NCBI GenBank assembly: GCA_947628955.1
Contig: CANRBX010000006.1
Location: 44,512 to 108,511 of the forward strand
From: an uncultured Lachnospiraceae bacterium
Lineage (GTDB): Bacteria > Bacillota > Clostridia > Lachnospirales > Lachnospiraceae
DNA: 64,000 nucleotides
Reading direction: 5' to 3'
Shown: positions 34,950-44,359 of the stretch, one piece after another
Layout: every line of letters begins with the position of its first letter
Numbering within the stretch: position 1 is the first letter of the stretch
Translations under genes and position numbers: made by a program
Notes under the pieces: generated by a model
What the model was told of the DNA's origin: nothing
The model's database searches: none
The model's input: the letters and a program-made list of their open reading frames with translations, nothing else

Positions 34950-35148
34950 TTTTATGATATTGGGGTCAAATGATGCCATACGGATTGCTCCGTGCTACGC
35001 ACTCCCACAATCCTGCCCAACATTCGGAATTCATGGGGCCCCTGCCCCACTTCTTCCTCATGTTCGGGCGGGTCATTAAGTCATAAAACCACTTTTGCGC
35101 AAGCGCATCGTGGTTTATGACTTTTGACCCTGGCATCATTTTATGATA
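34950..35148. mobile_element. MITE-like palindromic element
   Basis: A 10-bp direct repeat TTTTATGATA (34950-34959 and 35139-35148) flanks about 180 bp. Inside, AAATGATGCCA (34968-34978) is inverted as TGGCATCATTT (35131-35141), and GGGTCAAA is inverted as TTTGACCC. Near the right side AAGTCATAAAACCAC (35078-35092) pairs with GTGGTTTATGACTT (35110-35123) around a TGCGCAAGCGCA loop. No open frame is convincing. Confidence 0.6.
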
Positions 35149-35216
35149 AGAGGTAGTATCTGCAGTTTCACGCAGAATATACAGGGATGCCGGATCCGGG
35201 CAATATCCCGCGGCGC

Positions 35217-36224
35217 TTAATTCGTGCGGATCTCCTGCCGCATGAAGCCGATATACGAGCCGCCGAACGCGATCAGCATCAGCGCTGCCAGGCCGGTCAG
35301 ATGCGGCCATACCAGCAGCAGGCTCTGTCCCAGGCTCAGATATCCGCTGACCGCGCCGACGAGCTGATCCATCGTCACGATATTGACGGAGCGGACCGTC
35401 GGATTCATGATCGTGGACACGGCCTCACTGTACAGGTAGTACGGGGAGATGCGGTTCAGCCCCAGCTCCAGCGTGTAGTTGTTGTAGGAATTGACCAGTG
35501 CTCCATAGGAGTCATTTACCGGATACACCGCGTTCGCGATGATGCCTGACACAAGGCTCATGAAAATCGCAAAGAAAATCCACAGCGCGATCGAGGCGAG
35601 CGCCGAGGTCGCCGCGTGCCGGCAGACGATCGAGAACAGGATCGCCAGCGCGAGCCAGAACGCCACATATATCACGGTAAAGGTCAGGAAGATCAGAATA
35701 CGCCAGACCTCCTCCCCGGTCGGCTTGATCCCGGTGCACAGAACCCCGACCGCCCCAAGTGCGATTCCCATTGTGTAAATGATGGACGCGATCACCGCCG
35801 CACCCGCCAGAAACTTTCCGATGATAATGGAATCCCGGTAGATCGGCTGCGATACCAGGCGGTTCAGCGTGCCGCTCGCCCGCTCGCTGTTCACCGCGTC
35901 GAATCCGAGGGCCAGCCCGATGATCGGCCCAAGCAGCGCGATGAAGGACATGAACGACGGAATCGAATTTCCGCTCGCCGTGTAGAGGCTCAGGAACAGA
36001 AAGCTGCTGTCCGACGCCTCGCCGAGCACGGAGGCCGCCCCATACAGGCTGGCAAAGCTGGTCCCGCCGATCAGAAGCAGCAGAATCAGGAAGCGTTTGC
36101 TCTTCAGGTGATCTGCAAACTCCTTGTGAAACAGGGCGCTAAGCCCTGTCATTCCTCTGACCCGCGCCTTTCTTTCCGTGCTTCCGGCCGTGTTTTTTAC
36201 CTTTTTCATAGCTATCTCTTTCAT
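35217..36224 (-). CDS. ABC-2 type permease partner of the NEW3/ABC system
   Basis: About 335 residues. After a basic N-terminus comes [19 protein letters not shown], then six hydrophobic segments, with [19 protein letters not shown], the cytoplasmic ABC-2 coupling loop. It forms the channel of a probable exporter with the ATPase encoded just upstream. The start is uncertain: ATG at 36224, 36209 or 36152 are all in frame and all overlap the ATPase tail; the family homologues usually keep a short N-terminal arm, so I list the longest reasonable one. Confidence 0.85.
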   Translation of the reverse strand: MKEIAMKKVKNTAGSTERKARVRGMTGLSALFHKEFADHLKSKRFLILLLLIGGTSFASLYGAASVLGEASDSSFLFLSLYTASGNSIPSFMSFIALLGPIIGLALGFDAVNSERASGTLNRLVSQPIYRDSIIIGKFLAGAAVIASIIYTMGIALGAVGVLCTGIKPTGEEVWRILIFLTFTVIYVAFWLALAILFSIVCRHAATSALASIALWIFFAIFMSLVSGIIANAVYPVNDSYGALVNSYNNYTLELGLNRISPYYLYSEAVSTIMNPTVRSVNIVTMDQLVGAVSGYLSLGQSLLLVWPHLTGLAALMLIAFGGSYIGFMRQEIRTN

Positions 36225-37176
36225 CACTCTGTCCCGCCTTTTCAAAATAACGTCTGTAGATCTCATCCAGATCGCCGCCCCGCTGATGCAGATGCAGGAT
36301 CGTATAGTCATGTTCGCCGAGGAATTTCGTCAGCTGTCCGCGGATGTCCTGCCTGGAAGTGATCAGGAAGGTATTCCCCTCCTTCTGGATATTCTCCACG
36401 CCCTCCTGCTGATAAAGCATCCCAAGCAGCCGGTCGTCGCAAGGATGGACATTGATCTCCAGAAGGAAGCTCCCGTCCCTGCGGATCTGCTCCTCCAGCT
36501 CGGGCAGAGTGCCGCTCGCGATCAGCCTTCCCTCCACGAAAATCCCCACGCGGTCGCAGACCTGCTGGATCTGGTGCAGCTGGTGCGAGGAGATCAGGAT
36601 CGTCCTTCCGTCCTCCACCGAGAGCTCCCGGATCAGGTTCAGAAGCTCCCGCATCCCCTCCGGGTCAATGCCGAGCGTCGGTTCATCCATGATGATGATC
36701 TCCGGATCCTTGATCAGCACGTCCGCAACTCCGAGTCTCTGCCGCATGCCTTTTGAGTAGGTGCCTGCGCGCTGGTCCGCGGCCTCCGTCATGCCGACCC
36801 GCTCCAGCAGGCGGTCAATGCGCTCCTCCAGCTCCTGCCCGGAAAGCCCGTTCAGCCGCCCCGTAAAGCGCAGGTTCTGTCTCCCCGTCATGTCCGAGTA
36901 GAACCCGACATTGTCCGGCAGGTAGCCGACGATTCCCTTCACATCGAGCGGATGGCGTGCACAGTCCAGGCCCTCGATCAGCGCGGTCCCGGCTGTCGGC
37001 TCCGTCAGCCCGAGCAGCATCAGGATCGTCGTCGTCTTGCCGGCTCCGTTGGGCCCGAGCAGGCCGAATACCTCGCCTTTGCGGATCGTGAGATTCAGAT
37101 CGTCGACCGCAGTCTTCGCACCGTACCGCTTCGTCAGGTGCGAGATCTCAATTACATTTCTGCTCTCTTCCGCCAT
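36139..37176 (-). CDS. ABC transporter ATP-binding protein
   Basis: 345 residues. Walker [12 protein letters not shown] near 42, [20 protein letters not shown] as signature, [15 protein letters not shown] as Walker B, and ISSHQLHQI as H-loop. The C-terminal 110 residues include the usual export-class accessory domain, then an unusually basic tail ([17 protein letters not shown]) that is encoded by the stretch shared with the permease start. GGAGA lies eight bases before the ATG; the NEW3 gene stop is just upstream. Confidence 0.93.
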   Translation of the reverse strand: MAEESRNVIEISHLTKRYGAKTAVDDLNLTIRKGEVFGLLGPNGAGKTTTILMLLGLTEPTAGTALIEGLDCARHPLDVKGIVGYLPDNVGFYSDMTGRQNLRFTGRLNGLSGQELEERIDRLLERVGMTEAADQRAGTYSKGMRQRLGVADVLIKDPEIIIMDEPTLGIDPEGMRELLNLIRELSVEDGRTILISSHQLHQIQQVCDRVGIFVEGRLIASGTLPELEEQIRRDGSFLLEINVHPCDDRLLGMLYQQEGVENIQKEGNTFLITSRQDIRGQLTKFLGEHDYTILHLHQRGGDLDEIYRRYFEKAGQSDERDSYEKGKKHGRKHGKKGAGQRNDRA

Positions 37177-37178
37177 AC

Positions 37179-38411
37179 TCACCGTCTCCCATATCTCTTA
37201 AATATAACTGCCAGCCCGCAGATCAGCACTACGATCACCGCGATCGCCGCAATGCCCCAGGTCGTCGACGTCTTCACCGACACACGGAAATCCGCGCTCG
37301 CCGAGGTCTCGCTGTTGCTGATGCTGATCGAAGTCACGTAATCGCCGGTAACCGCATTCTCACACGGCTTCACATAAGCCGTCACTTCCTTCGTCGCGCC
37401 CGCCTCCAGCACGTCGATCGAGGACTCGCTGAAGCTGACCTCCCAGTCTGTCGGCGCCGAGGACGTCAGATTCAGGTTTGTCAGATCCACGTTGCCATTG
37501 TTCGTAACGCTCAGGGTCACGGAAGATTCCTTATTTTCATATGCGTCAAAGCTCAGCCGCCCGTCCGGCGTAGAGAGGGCCAGGTCATATGTACCGGTGA
37601 TCTCCACGGTCAGATCCAGGGACAGCGTATCGTTCGCGGAGACAGCCGCGCACGGAATCGTATACTCTCCCTTTTCCACGTTTTCCGGGGGCACGACACC
37701 GACGGTCAGTCCCTGGCTGCCGCCCGCGTCCACAGAAAGGCTGGCGACATTCGCGCTCTCACCCGACGGCACAAAGGTCACTCTCCAACCGGACGGGATC
37801 TCCGCGGAGAGGCTGTAGGTCTGGTTGGTGCTGCGGTTGTTCACGATCGTCGTCTCAAAGCTGAACGATGTGCCGGACATGCCCTGCTGCTGCGGATACT
37901 CTGACGTAAAGGCGCTCTGGCCGCTCTCCTCCTGGCTGACAGTCACTTCAAGATCCAGCGTGTCTGAGCCGCCCTCTCCGGCATCCGCCTCGAGTTCCAG
38001 CTCATATGTGCCCTCTTCCGCCTCCGCCGGAACGCTCAGGCTGAACTGCGCATCAACGCCCTCGTCATCCGCATTTCCGTCAGCGGCTCTCACATGTACC
38101 TTCGTGATATCCTTATTGTTCCCGCGGAAGTACCCGCTCCATCCATCCGGCACCGAGACTGCCGAGAGCGCAACGTCGTACGCTTCCCCGTCCAGGCTGA
38201 CAAAATCAAGCGGGAAGCTGACGGTCTCGCCTGCCTTCACCGTGATCCCCGGATAATCTGTACTCATATCGATTCCCGGCGATCCGAATGTGCCAAGGGG
38301 AGTGTTCTCCGCCTCCTCCGCACACACCGGCATACATCCCGCAGCCCCTGCAACCAGCAGCGCTGCCGCGACCGCTCCTATTCTTCTGTTCCAAATTCTT
38401 CTGCATTTCAT
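37179..38411 (-). CDS. secreted NEW3-domain membrane-anchored protein
   Basis: About 410 residues. A signal peptide ([23 protein letters not shown]) leads to three or four tandem immunoglobulin-like NEW3 modules (for example [19 protein letters not shown] then [18 protein letters not shown]), and a C-terminal membrane span ([20 protein letters not shown]) with a basic stop-transfer. The bulk is thus outside the cell. In clostridia, NEW3 proteins preceding an ABC-2 exporter form a conserved three-gene unit of unknown cargo. The start could also be 38432 (better spaced AGGAGA); 38411 gives a cleaner signal peptide. Confidence 0.85.
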   Translation of the reverse strand: MKCRRIWNRRIGAVAAALLVAGAAGCMPVCAEEAENTPLGTFGSPGIDMSTDYPGITVKAGETVSFPLDFVSLDGEAYDVALSAVSVPDGWSGYFRGNNKDITKVHVRAADGNADDEGVDAQFSLSVPAEAEEGTYELELEADAGEGGSDTLDLEVTVSQEESGQSAFTSEYPQQQGMSGTSFSFETTIVNNRSTNQTYSLSAEIPSGWRVTFVPSGESANVASLSVDAGGSQGLTVGVVPPENVEKGEYTIPCAAVSANDTLSLDLTVEITGTYDLALSTPDGRLSFDAYENKESSVTLSVTNNGNVDLTNLNLTSSAPTDWEVSFSESSIDVLEAGATKEVTAYVKPCENAVTGDYVTSISISNSETSASADFRVSVKTSTTWGIAAIAVIVVLICGLAVIFKRYGRR

Positions 38412-38584
38412 GATATACATGCCCCTTTCCATCGTTCTCCTGCAGGCGCTGCGGCCGGAGCTGTTTCTCCGCCCGCGGGTTTCTCTCCCCTGCAGCTATG
38501 GAAAATATAGTCCGCTTTTGTGTCCCGATCTTGTTCACTCTGTGTTCACTTCGTGACGATTCTGTGAAAAAAGTGTGAAGAAAA

Positions 38585-38686
38585 TGCCGCAGTTCCCCGG
38601 CCGGATTTTCGATGTGTTTTCCGGAAGCACCTGCTTGTTTTCCGGGAAAAACGCGCCAAAAATCACCGGCCGGCCAGACTGCGGCA
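38585..38686. terminator. large inverted repeat between thrS and the NEW3 operon
   Basis: TGCCGCAGT/ACTGCGGCA (38585-38593 and 38678-38686), CCGGCCGG/CCGGCCGG (38597-38604 and 38666-38673) and GATTTT/AAAATC stack into one long stem. On the minus strand the thrS transcript would fold it and continue into ATTTTCTTC. The remaining 100 bp to the NEW3 start show no other signal. Confidence 0.7.
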
Positions 38687-38713
38687 CAGAACGTAAGGTT
38701 TCCTGCTTCTTTT

Positions 38714-40651
38714 TTACTTCTTCTCTTCTTCCTTCACGACCGTCTCGCGGGCAGTTCTGGAGGCGATCTCTTCTTTCAGACTCGCGAGGAAGTCGGCAAT
38801 CGTCTTCTGCCCCTCATCGCCTGCAAAGCGGCTGCGGACGGACACAAGCCCTTCTTCTTCCTCCTTCGCGCCGACCACAAGCATGTACGGCACCTTCGCA
38901 AGCTGTGCCTCGCGGATCTTGTAGCCGATCTTTTCTGCCTTCGTGTCCACGCTTGTGCGGATGCCCGCGTCGAAGAGCTGTGCGTTCACCTGCTCCGCAT
39001 AGTCCATGTACTTATCGGAGATCGGCAGGACGCGCACCTGCTCCGGCGCAAGCCAGGTCGGGAACGCACCTGCAAAGTGCTCGATCAGGATGCCTATGAA
39101 GCGCTCGATCGACCCGAATGCCACGCGGTGGATCATGATCGGACGGTGCTTCTCGCCGTCCGCCCCGGTGTATTCGCAGTTAAAGCGCAGCGGGAGCTGG
39201 AAGTCGAGCTGGATGGTCCCGCACTGCCAGGTTCTCCCGATCGAATCCTCGAGATGGAAGTCGATCTTCGGGCCATAGAATGCGCCGTCGCCCTCGTTTA
39301 CCACATAGTCCAGACCCAGGTCGTCCAGCGCGCTGCGCAGGCCTTCGGTCGCCATCTCCCAGTCCTCATCGCTTCCCATCGAATTTTCCGGACGTGTGGA
39401 GAGTTCCACATGATATTTGAATCCGAAGAGCTGGTATACCTCGTCAATCAGCTTCGCAACACCCTTGATCTCGTCCCGGATCTGTTCCGGGGTCATGAAG
39501 ATATGCGCATCATCCTGTGTGAAGCAGCGCACACGCATCAGGCCGTGAAGCTGGCCGGACTTCTCGTGGCGGTGTACCAGGCCCAGCTCACCCATGCGCA
39601 GCGGCAGGTCGCGGTAGGAGCGCGGCTCCGACTGATAGACCAGAATGCCGCCCGGGCAGTTCATCGGCTTGATCGCAAAGTCCGTATCATCGATGACGGT
39701 CGTATACATGTTTTCCTTGTAGTGATCCCAGTGCCCGGAGGTTTCCCAGAGCTGTCTGTTCAGCATGATCGGTGTGGAGATCTCCACGTATCCAGCCTTT
39801 CTGTGGATCTCCCTCCAGTAGTCGAGCAGAGTGTTTTTCAGCACCATGCCCTTCGGGAGGAAGAACGGGAAACCTGGCCCCTCGTCGCGCAGCATGAACA
39901 ATCCGAGCTGCTTTCCGAGCTTCCTGTGGTCTCGCTTCTTTGCCTCCTCGAGCAGCCTTAAATATTCCTCGAGATCCGCCTTCTTTGTGTAGGAGGTGCC
40001 GTAGATCCTGGTGAGCATCTTGTTCTTCTCGCTGCCCCTCCAGTAGGCGCCCGCCAGGCTGGTGAGCTTGAACGCCTTGACCGGCTTTGTCGACATCAGG
40101 TGCGGGCCTGCGCACAGATCCACAAATTCTCCCTGCTGGTAGAAGCTGATCTCTGCATCCTCCGGCAGATCCTCGATCAGTTCTACCTTGTACGGCTCGT
40201 TTTTCTCTCTGAAATAGGCGATGGCCTCGTCCCTCGGCTTTGTAAACCTGGTGATCGGCAGAGCCTCCTTCACGATCTTCTTCATCTCCGCCTCGATCTT
40301 CTCCAGATCCTCATTTGTCAGCGGCGTGTCGCTGTCTACATCATAATAAAATCCGTCTGCGATCGACGGTCCGATCGCCAGCTTCACATCCGGGTACAAG
40401 CGCTTGATGGCCTGCGCCATGATGTGGGAGGTCGTGTGCCGGAACGCGCCCGCGCCCTCCGGGCTGTCAAACGTCAGAATGTTCAGCTCACAGTCGTCCT
40501 CCAGCACCGTCCGCAGATCGGCCACCTCGCCGTTCACCTCGCCCGCGGTCGCCATGCGCGCCAGTCCCTCGCTGATGTCCGCCGCGATATCGATCACGGA
40601 CATCGGCTGTGCATACTCCCTCTTTGAGCCATCCTTCAATGTGATGATCAT
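38714..40651 (-). CDS. thrS: threonyl-tRNA synthetase
   Basis: 645 residues, standard length. N-terminal TGS domain (IITLKDGSKREYAQPMSV), the editing domain with HTTSHIMAQA, then the class II core with MNCPGGILVY, GLVHRHEKSGQLHGLMRVRCFTQDDAHIF and HRVAFGSIERFIGILIEH, and the anticodon-binding domain (VRVLPISDKYMDYAEQV). It charges tRNA-Thr. The ATG at 40651 is preceded by AAGGAGGAAAATAAA. Controlled by the T-box upstream, with a small membrane-protein gene between. The reading frame stays open upstream back to the UAG of that small gene. Confidence 0.97.
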   Translation of the reverse strand: MIITLKDGSKREYAQPMSVIDIAADISEGLARMATAGEVNGEVADLRTVLEDDCELNILTFDSPEGAGAFRHTTSHIMAQAIKRLYPDVKLAIGPSIADGFYYDVDSDTPLTNEDLEKIEAEMKKIVKEALPITRFTKPRDEAIAYFREKNEPYKVELIEDLPEDAEISFYQQGEFVDLCAGPHLMSTKPVKAFKLTSLAGAYWRGSEKNKMLTRIYGTSYTKKADLEEYLRLLEEAKKRDHRKLGKQLGLFMLRDEGPGFPFFLPKGMVLKNTLLDYWREIHRKAGYVEISTPIMLNRQLWETSGHWDHYKENMYTTVIDDTDFAIKPMNCPGGILVYQSEPRSYRDLPLRMGELGLVHRHEKSGQLHGLMRVRCFTQDDAHIFMTPEQIRDEIKGVAKLIDEVYQLFGFKYHVELSTRPENSMGSDEDWEMATEGLRSALDDLGLDYVVNEGDGAFYGPKIDFHLEDSIGRTWQCGTIQLDFQLPLRFNCEYTGADGEKHRPIMIHRVAFGSIERFIGILIEHFAGAFPTWLAPEQVRVLPISDKYMDYAEQVNAQLFDAGIRTSVDTKAEKIGYKIREAQLAKVPYMLVVGAKEEEEGLVSVRSRFAGDEGQKTIADFLASLKEEIASRTARETVVKEEEKK

Positions 40652-40777
40652 TTTATTTTCCTCCTTGCTTTTCTCTGTCATTTCTTCGTCTGTCTCCGCC
40701 GCTGCCTCACCGGATTCTGCTTCATCTGTCCCGGAATCTGCCTGGTCTGCCTCAGGATTCGGCGCATCTGTCCCGGA

Positions 40778-40999
40778 CTACACTGCACCTGCCTCAGGAT
40801 TCAGCGCATCCGCACCGGACTCTGCGGCGTCCGCAACGGGCTTCAGCCTCTTCCGTCCGAATACAAGCCTCCACAGGGGCGTCGTCAGCCACCCGAGCAG
40901 CACACCAAACAGCAGCACGTCCACAAGCAGCAGCGACTTCTCGGAAGGCGTCCACTCTCTCAGAAATACTTCCTTTAATATTCTGAATCTCTCCTTCAT
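40778..40999 (-). CDS. 73-residue membrane peptide inside the thrS T-box operon
   Basis: Starts MKERFRILKEVFLREWTPSE, followed by one hydrophobic helix (LLLVDVLLFGVLLGWLTTPLW), then a basic stop-transfer (RLVFGRKRLK) and an Ala/Glu/Asp-rich tail. AAAGGAGGG precedes the ATG. It ends at a single UAG, after which the same frame continues for 42 codons of acidic, repetitive sequence straight into the ThrRS frame. Function unknown. The single span suggests the N-terminus or tail faces the cytoplasm; it could scaffold or regulate, but nothing in sequence says which. Confidence 0.75.
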   Translation of the reverse strand: MKERFRILKEVFLREWTPSEKSLLLVDVLLFGVLLGWLTTPLWRLVFGRKRLKPVADAAESGADALNPEAGAV

Positions 41000-41129
41000 C
41001 CGATATACCCTCCTTTCATAGCAAAACGGGCAGGCCCGCTCAGGCTCCCTGAGCTCTCCGTCCTGAGAGCCTGTTCCCTTTGTGCGCGATCCGCGTGCTG
41101 CGGCAGCAGCTGATCTCCATACGCGGATC

Positions 41130-41437
41130 TGTACAAAAAAAGCCCCTGACAGCCTTGCGGCTGCCAGGGACGGCAAATCTGAACTGTCGCGGTTCCACCC
41201 TGCTTATCCTGTGAGCATATCTGCACCGGAAGAAGCCTCCGCACATGCTGCAGAGTCCCGGGCGCTTTCTCACAGAATCACTTTCATCGACGATAACGGT
41301 GTCACCGGACCGGATTGGGGCCACTCAGAGGCAGTTTTCAAATGGTTCCGCATAAAGACTTTCCAGCAGCCGTCTTCTCTCTGGATGCTTCCGCATTTTA
41401 CTCTTCTCTTCGGCGTGTTTGCTCTATTTCAACTGCT
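41130..41437 (-). ncRNA. T-box riboswitch, probably threonine-specific
   Basis: The T-box core AGGGTGGAACCGCG lies at 41201-41188. Downstream, CCCTGGCAGCC and GGCTGTCAGGG (41169-41143) followed by seven Us form the terminator that uncharged tRNA-Thr would prevent. Stem I spans roughly 41430-41260, with an AGAGAGAAGA purine motif and a candidate ACC (Thr) specifier in GACACCGTT near 41300. It precedes the small membrane gene and thrS. Confidence 0.92.
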
Positions 41438-41443
41438 TTTATC

Positions 41444-41471
41444 AGTATACCATTTTCTTTTCTTTTGTCAA
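41444..41471 (-). promoter_or_regulatory. promoter of the T-box/thrS unit
   Basis: TTGACA (41471-41466), 16-base spacer, TATACT (41449-41444) on the minus strand. Confidence 0.8.
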
Positions 41472-41476
41472 CATCT

Positions 41477-41600
41477 GATTTCCCGGCGCGTCCGCAGCTC
41501 CGGCATCTGTACCTGATCTTCCGGTACATCTGCAGCTCCGGCATCTGCACCTGATCTCCCGGCATGTCCGCAGCTCCGGCATCTGCACCTGATTTTCCGG
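41477..41600. repeat. 38-bp tandem repeat, 3.3 copies
   Basis: Units begin at 41477, 41515, 41553 and (partial) 41591; each contains GCAGCTCCGGCATCTG. The array starts five bases upstream of the thrS -35 box and ends 40 bases before the GH31 stop. The 38-bp period is not a multiple of three, so it is not a coding repeat. Confidence 0.92.
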
Positions 41601-41639
41601 ATCGCCGCGAAAACATCAGCCCCAATGATTTTACAGATG

Positions 41640-44201
41640 TCACCGCGGCAGCATCAGCTCCGTCAGCGCTTCCAGAAGGGCCGGCCTCAGATCCATGAAG
41701 ACCAGATCCGGCAGCGCCTCCCTGCCCCTTGCCTTTACGGCGTTCCAGATACTGTTCTTTTCCTCGTGGGGCATCTGCGCACGGTTCAGCAGGGCGAATA
41801 TCTCCTGTTCCATCCGCGCAGCGGCCTCGTCTGCCGCGCTTTCCTGCGCCTCTTTTTCTGACGCGGCGTATTCCGGTTCCGCAAATTCCACCCGGATCTC
41901 ACAATGCACAGGGATCTCCGGGATCTGCACGATCAGCTCCCGTCCAGCGCGGTCATAACTCCAGACCACACTGCCCGGATTTTCCCCCTGCAGGGACAGC
42001 GGCATCTGCCTCTTCCGCGAAGTATCTGACAAGTGCGGCGGCGTCCACTGCTTCCGGGACGTCTCCGGCATGGCAGCGCCTCTGCTCTCCCGGATTTCAC
42101 GCCCCGCGTCATCCGCATCCAGGCAGAGCGCCTCCTGCAGGACTCCGTCCTTCCGGATCACGGGAAGCCTCCTGTCCTGATCCCGGAAGCGGAGGATCCA
42201 GCTTCTTTCTGCGGGGAGCACATCCAGATTGCCCCGGGCCGCACGGATCACAAAACCGCCGTTCCCGGTCTGCTCAAGCACCGTTTCCGCCCAGTTTTCC
42301 TCCCGGTCCTCCAGGGAATCCCCGTCGTCCTCCCAGAGCACAAATTCATGTGCTTTCCCCGGAAAGATCTGCACCTCCAGCGCAGACGGATTGTCGAGGC
42401 AGTTCACCTGCTCCGGCAGAACCTGCAGCGGGATTACAGCCCCCGCCTCTGCAAATACCGGCATCTCCTCCATCGGCCGGAAAACCTTCAGCCGCCTGCC
42501 GCCCTGATACCTGCGCCCGCTGAACACATCATACCAGACGCCATCGGGCAGCCAGAGCTCCACTCCTGCCAGCCGCGTGACCGGATCGGCCGGCTCTGTC
42601 ACCGGCGCCGCCAGCATCTCCGTTCCAAAATAATATTCGTCCGGGAACTGATACGCCTCCGGATTCTCCGGCTCCAGCCAGTACAGAGGGCGTACCAGGG
42701 GCTGGCCGTCCCGCGCCGCCAGACGGTTCATCGTATAGAGATACGGAACCAGCCGGTGCCGCAGCCGCAGAAAACGGTCCATGGCCCTGCGCGCAGCCTC
42801 CCCGAAGCTCCACGGTTCCTTGCAGACAAACGGGTTCTCGCACCCGTGCAGGCGGTTGATGGGCGAGAAAACGCCCAGCTGCACCCAGCGCACCGTAAGT
42901 TCCTCATCGCGGATCCCTCTCATGTGGCCGCCGATATCATGGCTCCACCAGCCGTATCCCACATTGCTGGCATTCGCGGTGAAATAGGGCTGAAACCGCA
43001 GGCTCTCCCAGCTGATGATCGTATCCCCCGAAAAGCCGATCGGGTATCTGTGGCTGCCGATGCCCGCATATCTTGAAAACGTGATCCGCCTTTTTCCGCG
43101 CCTGCCGCTGTCCAGATAGTGGAAATGGTTCAGCATCCACAGCGGGTCAAGCCCCGGGATCTTTGATCTTTTGCCCTGCTGCCAGTCGATCCACCAGAAG
43201 TCCACGCCCTCATCCTCGAGCGGATGATGCACTTCCTCAAAATAAGCCTTCAGGAAATCCGGATCCGAGATATCAAAGCAGACCGGCTCCCCACTCTCCG
43301 GATCGATCCCCATACGCGCCGCCGTTCTGGGATAAGCTTCCTCAAACGCGCGGATCCCGTCCGCCGGGTGGACGTTCAGGGCCGCCTTCAGCCCGTGCTC
43401 ATGCAGCCACGCGAGAAACTGCTCCGGTTCCGGAAACAATTCGCGGTTCCAGGTATAGCCCGTCCACCCGGTTCCGTATTTCGGATCAATGTCCACAAGG
43501 TGCCAGTCCATATCGACGACCGCCACCGAGAGCGGCACCTGCTCCTGTTCAAATCTGAGCATCAGGCTGCGGTACTCTTCATCCGAGTAGCGGTGGTACC
43601 TGCTCCACCAGTTTCCAAGCGCCCAGCGCGGCAGCAGGGGCATGCTTCCGCTCAGCGCATACAGGGCCCGGACGGCTTCTGCGTAGCGGTGCCCGTACCC
43701 GAAAAAGTACAGGTCTTCCGCTCCGTCTTTTCGCGGTTCCACCCAGCCGTCCTCTGTCAGCACCATGGACCTGCTGTCGTCGATCACGGAAAATCCGTAT
43801 CTGGAGACGACTCCGCTCTCCAGCGGCACCGCCCCATCAGCCGTATCCAGCGTGCGCGCCGTCCCGCGCAGATCTCTGAGGGGATCCCCATAGCGCCACA
43901 GCGTAGCGTTCATCCGCACGCCCGTCACGCGGACAGTCAGGCCGTTCGGGCTGAATTTCTTCTTATCGTATGTAAGTTCGAGATTTCCTGTGAACAGCTT
44001 CAGCTCCTGCGCGGTCTCCCGCACGCGGAACGGCGGCACCGGCATCCTGCGGTTCTGCACTACCTGCGTAGCGCGGTCCTCAAAGATCCCGTCCTCGTCG
44101 TACTCAAGCCTGAGCAGGGAATCTGTCAGAACGGTAATGCGGTATTTCCCGCCCTGTATCACAGAGCTCCGGGCCGCACAAGGGTTTCCCTTTATCTCCA
44201 T
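41640..44201 (-). CDS. GH31 alpha-glycosidase
   Basis: 853 residues, intracellular (no signal). An N-terminal beta-sandwich, then the barrel with the catalytic region DFWWIDWQQG near residue 337 (nucleophile Asp) and RYAGIGSHRYPIGFSGDTIISWE (acid/base region). The WIDWQQ form is typical of a GH31 subgroup of alpha-glucosidases and alpha-xylosidases in Bacteroides and clostridia. About 120 extra residues beyond the usual C-terminal sandwich include a helical tail (ALLNRAQMPHEEKNS). GGAGGAAGAAA precedes the ATG at 44201. Downstream of GH32 and DegV in the same direction. Confidence 0.93.
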   Translation of the reverse strand: MEIKGNPCAARSSVIQGGKYRITVLTDSLLRLEYDEDGIFEDRATQVVQNRRMPVPPFRVRETAQELKLFTGNLELTYDKKKFSPNGLTVRVTGVRMNATLWRYGDPLRDLRGTARTLDTADGAVPLESGVVSRYGFSVIDDSRSMVLTEDGWVEPRKDGAEDLYFFGYGHRYAEAVRALYALSGSMPLLPRWALGNWWSRYHRYSDEEYRSLMLRFEQEQVPLSVAVVDMDWHLVDIDPKYGTGWTGYTWNRELFPEPEQFLAWLHEHGLKAALNVHPADGIRAFEEAYPRTAARMGIDPESGEPVCFDISDPDFLKAYFEEVHHPLEDEGVDFWWIDWQQGKRSKIPGLDPLWMLNHFHYLDSGRRGKRRITFSRYAGIGSHRYPIGFSGDTIISWESLRFQPYFTANASNVGYGWWSHDIGGHMRGIRDEELTVRWVQLGVFSPINRLHGCENPFVCKEPWSFGEAARRAMDRFLRLRHRLVPYLYTMNRLAARDGQPLVRPLYWLEPENPEAYQFPDEYYFGTEMLAAPVTEPADPVTRLAGVELWLPDGVWYDVFSGRRYQGGRRLKVFRPMEEMPVFAEAGAVIPLQVLPEQVNCLDNPSALEVQIFPGKAHEFVLWEDDGDSLEDREENWAETVLEQTGNGGFVIRAARGNLDVLPAERSWILRFRDQDRRLPVIRKDGVLQEALCLDADDAGREIRESRGAAMPETSRKQWTPPHLSDTSRKRQMPLSLQGENPGSVVWSYDRAGRELIVQIPEIPVHCEIRVEFAEPEYAASEKEAQESAADEAAARMEQEIFALLNRAQMPHEEKNSIWNAVKARGREALPDLVFMDLRPALLEALTELMLPR

Positions 44202-44359
44202 TTTCTTCCTCCTGCAGTGCAGTTCAGGCAAAGCGGCAAGTTCTTTTCAGCTCCCCGGCCCCTCAGTTCCAGGGGGGATGCTCACTTTGTGTGCAGCTGC
44301 GAAGCAGCTTTTTTCTGCATGTCCTGCTCTTTCGTATGTCCTGCAATCACTTTCTTCCC

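Noticed and set aside
34966..35310. 114-codon minus-strand frame across the MITE-like element
   Set aside because: It begins inside the permease gene and runs over the hairpin element; no family or start signal.
44294..44316. GCTGC-GAA-GCAGC followed by six Ts on the plus strand
   Set aside because: It looks like an intrinsic terminator, but no plus-strand gene precedes it; on the minus strand no U-run follows the stem.
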